A stretch of DNA of 5,129 bases from the NCBI GenBank assembly GCA_943324415.2, contig CALPLN020000133.1:1-5129 (forward strand). The letters are read 5' to 3'. The notes below the pieces were generated by a model, which worked only from the letters and a program-made list of their open reading frames with translations, did not search any database and was not told the origin of the DNA. Origin of the DNA: Sediminibacterium ginsengisoli (GTDB taxonomy: Bacteria; Bacteroidota; Bacteroidia; Chitinophagales; Chitinophagaceae). How positions within the stretch are numbered: position 1 is the first letter of the stretch; each line of letters starts with the position of its first letter. Position numbers and translations under genes: made by a program. This document shows positions 1 to 5,129 of this stretch, one piece after another.

Positions 1-36
1 AAACATATAAATCTCAATTAACACAATTAAACTAAA

Positions 37-906
37 ATGATCAAATCAACATTAAAATTAGTAGCTGCAATTGTATTGTTTGCAAGTTGTAACAGTTACG
101 AAAAAGCACCTTCAGGCATGATGTATAAAATTACACATGGTGATGGTAACCAAAAGAAATTAGAACAAGGACAATTTGTTAAAATTAACATTGAATACAA
201 ATTAAAAAGTAAGGATACAACCTTAAGTTCTACATATGGCTTAATTCCTGTTTATTTTCCAGTTGACACTGCTAGCTTAGGTAAATATACTTTCACTGAA
301 ATTTTGATGCAGTGTAAGAAAGGGGATAAAATTGAATTCTCTTTAAGCATTGACACACTAGCTAAAATGGGTGTATTGCAATTAAATGAAATTTTCAAAA
401 CTAAAGATATCGTTTTAGGAAAAGCAGAAATCTTGGATGTATTCACAGATGTAGCGAAAGTAGATGCTGATTACAAAAAAGAAACTGAAACTGAAAAGAA
501 AAAAGAAATAGATGCGATTAAAGCACATTTAGCTAAAAATAAAATTACTGCAGTAGAATCTCCAGAAGGAGTATTCGTAGTATTGAAAGAAGCTGGTGAT
601 GCAACAAATAAAGTAGATACTACTAAAATTGCAAGTGTATACTATAAAGGTTATACCATCGCTGGTGAAACATTTGATACCAATATTAAACCAAACGATC
701 CTACAGCAAAACCATTGGATGTGAATATCGGAACTGGTTCAGTGATCCCAGGTTGGGAGATTGGTTTAAAGTATTTTGGCAAGGGTGGTAAAGGAACGAT
801 TTTTGTTCCAGCTATGTTGGCTTATGGCCCACAAGCAAATGGTGCAATTAAGCCTTATTCAAATTTAGTATTCGATCTTGAGATTCAAGATGTGACAAAA
901 AAATAA
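37..906 (+). CDS. FKBP-type peptidyl-prolyl cis-trans isomerase, two-domain lipoprotein
   Basis: The 289-aa product is predicted to catalyse cis-trans isomerisation of Xaa-Pro bonds in envelope proteins. The N-terminus (residues 1-18) is a lipoprotein signal: a Lys-containing start, a hydrophobic stretch and the lipobox FASC with Cys18 as the lipid anchor. Residues about 26-137 look like a degenerate FKBP fold, keeping the GQFVKINIEY strand and the KKGDKIEF strand but lacking the usual FD and VIxGW pocket motifs. A charged, Lys/Glu-rich linker (about 140-170) leads to the second FKBP domain (about 176-287). This one retains the classic pocket: YYKGY (202-206), ETFD (211-214), VIPGW (236-240), AYGP (262-265) and LVFDLEI (277-283). 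Translation starts at ATG 37 behind an A-rich leader with no Shine-Dalgarno site, as is usual in Bacteroidota. There is no clear LES-type acidic run after Cys18, so I infer periplasm-facing anchoring rather than surface display. The gene is monocistronic as far as visible and ends at the hairpin at 923-955. The family assignment is firm; the client proteins are unknown. Confidence 0.9.
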   Translation: MIKSTLKLVAAIVLFASCNSYEKAPSGMMYKITHGDGNQKKLEQGQFVKINIEYKLKSKDTTLSSTYGLIPVYFPVDTASLGKYTFTEILMQCKKGDKIEFSLSIDTLAKMGVLQLNEIFKTKDIVLGKAEILDVFTDVAKVDADYKKETETEKKKEIDAIKAHLAKNKITAVESPEGVFVVLKEAGDATNKVDTTKIASVYYKGYTIAGETFDTNIKPNDPTAKPLDVNIGTGSVIPGWEIGLKYFGKGGKGTIFVPAMLAYGPQANGAIKPYSNLVFDLEIQDVTKK

Positions 907-922
907 GTTGATCGATGTCAAC

Positions 923-955
923 AAAAAAAGGCCAAATTTTATTTGGCCTTTTTTT
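923..955. terminator. Bidirectional Rho-independent terminator between convergent genes
   Basis: This is a perfect inverted repeat: GGCCAAAT (930-937), a three-base loop TTT, then ATTTGGCC (941-948). It is flanked by seven A's on the left (923-929) and seven T's on the right (949-955). Read rightward it is a stem followed by a U-tract, which ends the FKBP transcript. Read leftward the A-run becomes a U-tract, which ends the folP transcript. The hairpin lies 17 nt after the FKBP stop. Its last two bases (954-955) overlap the folP stop codon, which is TAA on the minus strand at 956-954. Termination is inferred from the structure alone. Confidence 0.88.
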
Positions 956-1781
956 ATGCATTCATTTGATTCAATAATAGGATTGCTTCCTTTGCTTCCA
1001 TTACATCATGAACTCTTAAAATATCGGCGCCCCCTAATAAGCCAACAGTATTCAAAACTGTTGTCCCATTCAATGCTGCATCGACATCTACACCTAAGGT
1101 TTTATAGATACTTGATTTTCTAGAAACGCCAAGTAGAATAGGCAATCCAATCATTTTTAATTGTGAAAGGGATTTGACCATCTTGAAATTCTCAGCGGTG
1201 GATTTACTAAATCCAAATCCTGGATCAATGATCCATTCTGTCAATCCACTAGCTGCAAATTGCTTCTTTTTTACATCAAAATAATCCACAAGATCTTGCA
1301 TGAGATCTAGTCTGCTTGCTATCTCATGCATGGTTTCTGGGCCACCTGTTTGTTGCATGCCAATATATCCAGCTTGTTTGGCTACAACCATATCGATCAT
1401 CTTATGGTCAAAATTTCCACAACTAATGTCATTGACAATCGAAGCACCCGCTTCCAATGCAGCTTTAGCAACAGAGGCATGGTAAGTATCAATAGAGAGG
1501 GGAAGATGGGGTAGGACTGAATGAATCGCTTCAATTAGGGGAACCACACGTTCAATCTCTATTTGCGCTGTAATAATTGCTGCACCTGGTCTTGTACTTT
1601 GTCCACCAATATCCAAAATGGATGCGCCCTCATTTGCCATCTCTAGGGCTTTTTGAACCCCCTGGTCAATCAGTTCCATTCTACTACCCTTAAAAAAGGA
1701 ATCCGGTGTCGCATTCAAAATACCCATTACAATCGGGGAATTAAAGTCGAGTACTTTATCTTTTAAATGGATTTTAAACAT
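954..1781 (-). CDS. folP: Dihydropteroate synthase (FolP)
   Basis: FolP condenses 6-hydroxymethyl-7,8-dihydropterin diphosphate with p-aminobenzoate to give 7,8-dihydropteroate, a cytoplasmic step of folate synthesis and the target of sulfonamides. The product is 275 aa, close to the E. coli enzyme (282 aa). It shows the whole TIM-barrel motif series: MGILNATPDSF (19-29, loop 1), LDIGGQSTRPGA (56-67, loop 2), LSIDTY (95-100), IVNDIS (115-120), IDPGFGFSKS (185-194), LLGVSRKS (216-223) and ILRVHDV (254-260). Counterparts of E. coli residues N22, D96, N115, D185, K221, R255 and H257 are all present. Two local oddities are visible: the usual SDGG after TPDSF reads FKGS, and the common MHMQGxPxTM loop reads MQQTGGPETM (142-151), with Gln replacing His. 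The gene is divergent from the Nmad1 gene, has a -7 box 42 nt upstream of its ATG, and ends inside the shared terminator. It is probably a functional enzyme. Confidence 0.96.
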   Translation of the reverse strand: MFKIHLKDKVLDFNSPIVMGILNATPDSFFKGSRMELIDQGVQKALEMANEGASILDIGGQSTRPGAAIITAQIEIERVVPLIEAIHSVLPHLPLSIDTYHASVAKAALEAGASIVNDISCGNFDHKMIDMVVAKQAGYIGMQQTGGPETMHEIASRLDLMQDLVDYFDVKKKQFAASGLTEWIIDPGFGFSKSTAENFKMVKSLSQLKMIGLPILLGVSRKSSIYKTLGVDVDAALNGTTVLNTVGLLGGADILRVHDVMEAKEAILLLNQMNA

Positions 1782-1822
1782 AGTTTTATTTTAAGGGCCT
1801 TATTGATTATCTTGCGAGGGTT

Positions 1823-1830
1823 CAAAGATA
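1823..1830 (-). promoter_or_regulatory. Putative Bacteroidota -7 promoter box for folP
   Basis: On the minus strand these bases read TATCTTTG, an exact match to the Bacteroidota housekeeping -7 consensus TAnnTTTG. The box lies 41 nt before the folP start codon, which would give a leader of about 35-40 nt. No good TTTG -33 element is found about 19-21 nt upstream of it, so the call rests on the -7 box and its position. No equally good box was found on the plus strand for the divergent Nmad1 gene within the 79-bp intergenic region. Confidence 0.45.
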
Positions 1831-1860
1831 TTAACTAACCGTGTAATTAGCCGTTATTTC

Positions 1861-2406
1861 ATGAGTCAAACTTCTGCACAATATGATCAAGCAATCGCCT
1901 CTTGTAGCGATATTTTTATCAAGAAAACAAAAGACTATGGTACTGCTTGGCGTGTACTAAGAATTATTTCTGTTGTTGATCAGATTTTTATAAAAGCATT
2001 GAGAATTCGAACCATTCAAGATAAAGGAATCCAGAAAGTAGGGGATGCCATTCAAGACGAATTTAAAGGGATCATTAATTATTCAGTAATTGGTTTGATC
2101 CAGCTTAAACTAGATGATCCAAAAGTAGAAGATATGCCTGTTGAACAAGTTCAAGCCTTGTATCAGGAATATGTCAATTTTGCGAAAACTACCATGATGG
2201 ATAAAAACCATGATTATGGTGAAGCTTGGCGTGACATGAGTCAAGAAAGTTATGCGGATTTAATATTGGTTAAACTATTACGTATTCGACAGATTTTAAA
2301 CAATGATGGTAAAACTTTAATTAGCGAAGGTATCGATGCTAATTTTGTAGATATCTTAAATTATGCAGCATTTGCATTAATCCAAATATCAGAAGGAAAA
2401 CACTAA
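1861..2406 (+). CDS. DUF1599/Nmad1 domain protein, tandem-duplicated
   Basis: This 181-aa soluble protein belongs to the DUF1599 family, renamed nucleotide modification associated domain 1 (Nmad1) from comparative-genomic predictions. It has no signal peptide or membrane segment and is largely helical. Two copies of one module are visible, residues 8-81 and 101-175. Each has a K-x-x-DYGxAWR motif (25-31 and 118-124), then a D-x-I-x-x-K-x-LRIR-x-I motif (40-52 and 133-145), then an acidic helix ending in NY-(x)4-LIQ (73-81 and 167-175). The DYG...W and acidic-helix pattern loosely recalls MazG-like all-alpha NTP pyrophosphatases, but that link is my inference. The ATG at 1861 follows a leader with no Shine-Dalgarno site. 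The stop is only 4 nt before the DoxX-like gene, indicating one operon and probable translational coupling. It is divergent from folP, which hints at but does not prove a nucleotide/folate role. The family call is strong; the biochemical activity is unknown. Confidence 0.88.
   Translation: MSQTSAQYDQAIASCSDIFIKKTKDYGTAWRVLRIISVVDQIFIKALRIRTIQDKGIQKVGDAIQDEFKGIINYSVIGLIQLKLDDPKVEDMPVEQVQALYQEYVNFAKTTMMDKNHDYGEAWRDMSQESYADLILVKLLRIRQILNNDGKTLISEGIDANFVDILNYAAFALIQISEGKH
1882..2385 (+). repeat. Intragenic tandem duplication encoding two Nmad1 modules
   Basis: The two halves of the protein align by eye: codons 8-81 (1882-2103) against codons 101-175 (2161-2385). There are about 25 identical positions in about 74, with one single-residue gap after LRIR. 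Spacing is conserved: 23 residues from the D of DYG to the first R of LRIR in both copies, and 6 residues from NY to LIQ in both. The duplication is visible at protein level only, because the DNA copies have diverged too far to be a recent repeat. It is an old domain duplication, not a recombinogenic direct repeat. Confidence 0.8.
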
Positions 2407-2410
2407 TTCT

Positions 2411-3481
2411 ATGCAAGCATTTTTGAAAACTTTAAGATGGACTGTTGGATTGTTATTTATTTTCTCTGGTTTGATCAAAGCCAACGATCCATTGGGTTTA
2501 AGTTACAAGATGCAAGAATTCTTTGAAGTTTGGGGACTCGCATTTTTGGATGATTATACCCTTGCACTTTCTTTATTCATGAACACCCTTGAAATTGTTG
2601 CAGGGATTGCCTTGTTGATTAAATTCCCTTACAAGCAAACTTTGTGGTTATTGTTAGGTTTAATTGTATTCTTTACTTTCCTAACAGGTTATGCGTTATT
2701 TTCTGGTAAAATTAAAACCTGTGGCTGTTTTGGAGATTGCATTCCCTTAACACCCAAAGTTTCATTCATTAAAGATGTCGTGTTATTGTTTGCCATCTTG
2801 ATCTTACTCTTTAATCATAAGAAAGTTAAAAGTAATTTATCTAAAGCATTGGGCATATTTTTATTAATCCTGTCTACTGGAATCGTCGGATATGCTCAAT
2901 ATCATGTGATACAACATCTTCCTTTCATTGACTGCTTGCCTTATAAAAGAGGGAATGATATTAAGGAACAAATGAAAACACCAGTAGGTGCAATTCCTGA
3001 CAGTGTGTCAATTCAAATGACCTTTCTAAAAGAGGGCAAAACGGTTCAATTTGATATCAATCAATTTCCAACAGATTTTGATAGTACTTATGTCTACCAG
3101 GATCGTAAGGAAGTATTGATTCAAAAAGGAAATGGTCTTGTAGCAAAAATTGTTGATTTTAGTTTATTCACAATCAATAACTTAGATACAACAGATGCTT
3201 TATTAAATACGAAAGAACCTTATGTGCTTTTGTTTTCTGGCTCGATCGATTCCTCAAAACCATGGAAAGAACTCATCGCTAAGATCCAAGAAAAGCACCA
3301 ATTGGTGTATCTGGTGACTGCTGATAAAGCGAATGCCGAAACACTCAAACTTGATATTCCAATTTTAATAGGGGATATGACGATGATCAAGACTGCTGCA
3401 AGGGTTTGGCCTTCCGTAATGATCATGAATGGTTCAACAATTATGGAGAAACAAAGTTATGTTGACTACCTAAAAAAATAG
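2411..3481 (+). CDS. DoxX/MauE-like membrane protein with thioredoxin-like C-terminal domain (BT_3928-like)
   Basis: This 356-aa inner-membrane protein has about five hydrophobic segments (roughly 9-22, 46-71, 76-98, 119-134, 146-164). Positive charges (K71/K75 and the HKKVK loop at 136-140) favour an N-in topology, which puts the tail in the periplasm. The segment FIFSGLIKANDPLG (17-30) is typical of the DoxX-related BT_3928 family of Bacteroidota. The cluster CGCFGDC (104-110) resembles the MauE/DoxX-type cysteine motif and would face the periplasm; Cys175 follows the last membrane span in DCLPYKRG. Residues about 268-350 look like a thioredoxin fold: a strand at 270-276 (YVLLFS), a helix, a strand at 298-303, and WPSVMIMNG (333-341) with the likely cis-Pro. 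The position where CxxC should sit reads SIDSSKPW, so no redox pair is present there. It sits 4 nt after the Nmad1 gene in one operon. A role in electron transfer or disulfide handling is plausible but unproven. Confidence 0.85.
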   Translation: MQAFLKTLRWTVGLLFIFSGLIKANDPLGLSYKMQEFFEVWGLAFLDDYTLALSLFMNTLEIVAGIALLIKFPYKQTLWLLLGLIVFFTFLTGYALFSGKIKTCGCFGDCIPLTPKVSFIKDVVLLFAILILLFNHKKVKSNLSKALGIFLLILSTGIVGYAQYHVIQHLPFIDCLPYKRGNDIKEQMKTPVGAIPDSVSIQMTFLKEGKTVQFDINQFPTDFDSTYVYQDRKEVLIQKGNGLVAKIVDFSLFTINNLDTTDALLNTKEPYVLLFSGSIDSSKPWKELIAKIQEKHQLVYLVTADKANAETLKLDIPILIGDMTMIKTAARVWPSVMIMNGSTIMEKQSYVDYLKK

Positions 3482-3543
3482 GTGCTCTTTTCTATCGATT
3501 ATATTCGTAACTTAGGAAAACAAGTCTATCTAAATCCTGAACT

Positions 3544-3939
3544 ATGTCAAAAATCAAAGAAATATTAGAAAAAAAAGGGCCGCATTTTAATGTTGTTGCA
3601 CCGAACACACCCGTATTAGATGCATTAACCATTATGCAATCCGAAAATTTAAGCTACGTGGTTGTGATGGAAGAGAATCAATTTCTTGGCATCATGTCGG
3701 AACGTGATTATACCCATAAAATTAAATTACAAGGAAGGCATTCAGATTCTACTACCGTGAAAGAAATCATGACACATGATTTACCAGTGATTGGATTACA
3801 AGAAGAGTTAGAACGTTGTATGGTGTTAATGAACGTCTATAAAACTAGATACTTACCTGTTTTTGATAATTTAGAATTCAAAGGTGTCATTACTATGAAT
3901 GACTTGATGAGAGATGTTTTGGAAAAGAAAACTAAATAG
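3544..3939 (+). CDS. Stand-alone CBS-pair domain protein
   Basis: This 131-aa cytoplasmic protein consists almost only of two CBS motifs forming one Bateman module. CBS1 spans about residues 7-60 and carries the hallmark FLGIMSERDY (47-56). CBS2 spans about 72-127 with TRYLPVFDN (101-109) and FKGVITMNDL (112-121). The second CBS begins at VKEIMTHDLPVI, a typical xVxDIMTxxxxxV opening. Such modules usually bind adenine nucleotides (AMP, ATP, SAM or NAD-type ligands) and act as energy sensors. There is no fused enzyme or channel domain here, so the partner is unknown. It lies 62 nt downstream of the DoxX-like gene on the same strand and could be the third gene of that operon or have its own promoter: a near-match -7 box, TATATTCG, lies at 3500-3507 but without a clear -33. 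It converges on the dciA-like gene with only 8 nt between stops. Confidence 0.9.
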   Translation: MSKIKEILEKKGPHFNVVAPNTPVLDALTIMQSENLSYVVVMEENQFLGIMSERDYTHKIKLQGRHSDSTTVKEIMTHDLPVIGLQEELERCMVLMNVYKTRYLPVFDNLEFKGVITMNDLMRDVLEKKTK

Positions 3940-3947
3940 CGGTCGAT

Positions 3948-4232
3948 TTATTTTATGACTACATCCGTAATTATTTTCTCTCCCATTTTTTCATTGACCC
4001 TTTCTATAATTTGAACTTTTTGAAAACCCAATTCGTTTTTTAACGGACCGACATTTGTATGGATGAATAATTTTTGATCAAATATGTAAATTTTGTCCGT
4101 GTACTTAGCAACAGTGATTCCCATAATTTCCTCCCATACAGTCTCAATTTGAACTGCTCTAATACCATTTTTTAATTTGGTATTCTCTTGCACCATTTGT
4201 TTCAATGCGTCTCCTATTTTGAAAGTAGCCAT
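3948..4232 (-). CDS. DUF721 / DciA-like protein
   Basis: This 94-aa product matches the DUF721 core. It has an N-terminal helix (IGDALKQMVQ), then a V-W-E-E-I-M-G segment (32-38), the strand-turn AKYTDKIYIFDQKLFI (42-57), the conserved KNEL (65-68), and IIERVNEKMGEKIITDVVI (75-93) at the end. DciA in other bacteria binds DnaB and supports replicative helicase loading. In Bacteroidota the short versions are usually called only DUF721, and whether this one loads helicase is inference. The gene lies 17 nt downstream of recF on the same strand, matching the recF-DUF721 pairing known from several bacterial groups, and is probably co-transcribed with it. The leader is A/T-rich with no Shine-Dalgarno site. 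No terminator hairpin follows it before the convergent CBS gene. Confidence 0.88.
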   Translation of the reverse strand: MATFKIGDALKQMVQENTKLKNGIRAVQIETVWEEIMGITVAKYTDKIYIFDQKLFIHTNVGPLKNELGFQKVQIIERVNEKMGEKIITDVVIK

Positions 4233-4249
4233 ATTGTAAAATTACTATT

Positions 4250-5129
4250 TTATAATTCAATCAGTTGGTAATTTTCCACGTATCTGCCTAATAGATCCGC
4301 TACACGTGCCTTATGTGTATCGGTTATAAATACAGGGCCATCCGTTGAAGTAGCAACCCAGCCTAATAAATGGGCCATTCTTTGTTCATCTAATTTTTCG
4401 AAAATATCATCCATCAATAGAATAGGGGAAAAGCCCTTTGCCTTTTTTATTAATTCCCATTCTGCTAATCGAATTGCAAATAGTAAACTTTTCCTTTGGC
4501 CTTGAGACGCTTCTTGTTTAAAAGATTGACCTTGTATAGTAATGATTAAATCATCTTTATGTATCCCGACGCTTGTTCTTTGTACCGCTTTATCTTTAGG
4601 TAAAGCTTGTTTTAAAAGATCCTCAAAAGCATTATTTTGAAGCGTAGATTGATATTGAATATCAATTGCATCTGCATTACCTGCTATGGATAAATATAAT
4701 TGGTGAACTATCGGAAGCCATTCCTTTAATAGTTTTGTTCTTTGTTCAAAAATGGGTGTACCATATTGTACCAATTGTTGATCCAATGAAGACAGTAATG
4801 TATCATCCAATCGCCCTTGCTCAGCCGACCATTTTAGAAGGCTATTTCTTTGTTGAAGTACTTTATTGTATTGTATTAATAATCGCAAATAATCCCCATC
4901 AATTTGTGATAACAAACTATCCATTAGTTTTCTTCGCTCCTCACTGGTACCTGTGATAATTTGAACATCATCAGGTGCAATCATCACAGCTGGAATTTTA
5001 CCTATATGATGCGACAATTTGGTATACAACTGTTCATCAAAATAGACTTCTTTTTTACCAGTTTCTCTTAATATACAAGTGACTGGTGTGGCGGTTCCTC
5101 CAAGCTCAAATTGACCTTGTACACGCATA
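4250..5129 (-). CDS. recF: DNA replication and repair protein RecF (partial, N-terminus off the window)
   Basis: RecF is an SMC-like ABC ATPase that, with RecO and RecR, helps load RecA at single-strand gaps on damaged DNA. About 293 codons are visible against a usual length near 360, so roughly 70 N-terminal residues, including the Walker A P-loop, lie beyond the right edge. The Met codon at 5126-5128 is internal, not the start: what follows it (the QGQFELGG strand) is mid-family sequence. Counting from that Met, clear RecF landmarks are IGKIPAVMIAPDD (42-54), SEERRKLMDSLLSQID (62-77), YNKVLQQRNSLLK (87-99), VGIHKDDL (187-194), the ABC signature SQGQRKSLL (208-216) followed by RLAE, Walker B ILLMDDIFEKLD (236-247) and FITDTH (268-273). 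All ATPase motifs in the visible part are intact. The dciA-like gene follows 17 nt downstream. Confidence 0.95.
   Translation of the reverse strand, partial: MRVQGQFELGGTATPVTCILRETGKKEVYFDEQLYTKLSHHIGKIPAVMIAPDDVQIITGTSEERRKLMDSLLSQIDGDYLRLLIQYNKVLQQRNSLLKWSAEQGRLDDTLLSSLDQQLVQYGTPIFEQRTKLLKEWLPIVHQLYLSIAGNADAIDIQYQSTLQNNAFEDLLKQALPKDKAVQRTSVGIHKDDLIITIQGQSFKQEASQGQRKSLLFAIRLAEWELIKKAKGFSPILLMDDIFEKLDEQRMAHLLGWVATSTDGPVFITDTHKARVADLLGRYVENYQLIEL

Noticed and set aside
252..446. Minus-strand open frame of 64 codons within the FKBP gene
   Set aside because: Shadow of a well-supported gene; no promoter, no conserved motif.
908..1123. Forward open frame of 71 codons just after the FKBP stop
   Set aside because: It runs through the terminator hairpin and lies antisense to the well-supported folP; its translation has no recognisable domain.
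1300..1514. Two overlapping forward open frames of 61-62 codons
   Set aside because: Both are antisense to the conserved middle of folP and show no family features.
1832..1856. Imperfect inverted repeat (TAAC-TAA against TTA-GCC-GTTA) upstream of the Nmad1 gene, a possible operator
   Set aside because: Short, AT-rich and needs a three-base bulge; expected by chance at this composition.
3220..3426. Minus-strand open frame of 68 codons within the DoxX-like gene
   Set aside because: Antisense to the thioredoxin-like domain, with no independent support.
3500..3507. TATATTCG as a promoter -7 box for the CBS gene
   Set aside because: One mismatch to TAnnTTTG and no TTTG at the proper distance upstream; too weak to list as a feature, although the position is plausible.
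4666..4956. Forward open frame of 96 codons inside recF
   Set aside because: It is entirely antisense to conserved RecF coding sequence, and its hydrophobic translation is what reverse-strand reading of such AT-rich code commonly gives.
5126..5128. ATG as the true start of RecF
   Set aside because: The reading frame stays in the middle of the RecF family at this point and the Walker A region is missing, so the gene must continue past the window edge.

Overview
This AT-rich 5.1 kb window is chromosomal DNA that most likely comes from a member of the Bacteroidota, probably near Chitinophagaceae/Sphingobacteriales. That placement is inferred from several signs: A-rich leaders in place of Shine-Dalgarno sites, a perfect Bacteroidota-type -7 box (TAnnTTTG) upstream of folP, a DUF1599/Nmad1 gene paired with a BT_3928-like DoxX membrane gene, and a recF followed by a short DUF721 gene. 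It is gene-dense and mostly housekeeping. I see no mobile element, CRISPR array, tRNA or rRNA.

Layout, left to right. (1) 37-906 (+) encodes a lipoprotein of the FKBP peptidyl-prolyl isomerase family, with a degenerate first FKBP-like domain and an intact second one. (2) 923-955 is a perfect hairpin that can terminate transcription from both sides; it separates this gene from the convergent folP. (3) 954-1781 (-) encodes dihydropteroate synthase (folP), with essentially all catalytic motifs present. (4) 1782-1860 is a 79-bp divergent intergenic region with a good -7 box for folP. (5) 1861-2406 (+) encodes a DUF1599/Nmad1 protein made of two tandem copies of the same helical domain. (6) 2411-3481 (+), only 4 nt downstream and clearly co-transcribed, encodes a DoxX/MauE-like inner-membrane protein with a CGCFGDC cysteine cluster and a periplasmic thioredoxin-like tail that lacks CxxC. 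(7) 3544-3939 (+) encodes a stand-alone CBS-pair protein. (8) 3948-4232 (-) encodes a short DUF721/DciA-like protein, and (9) 4250-5129 (-) encodes RecF, cut off at the right edge of the window so that its N-terminal Walker A region is missing.

Functionally there are three blocks: cell-envelope protein folding (FKBP), a folate/nucleotide-metabolism plus membrane-redox neighbourhood (folP divergent from Nmad1-DoxX, then CBS), and a DNA replication/repair pair (recF-dciA). All intergenic gaps are under 80 bp and no stretch over 300 bases lacks a gene. The least understood part is the Nmad1-DoxX pair. Its association is probably conserved in Bacteroidota, but its biochemical role is not known to me. 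I do not find convincing evidence of a wholly new system.
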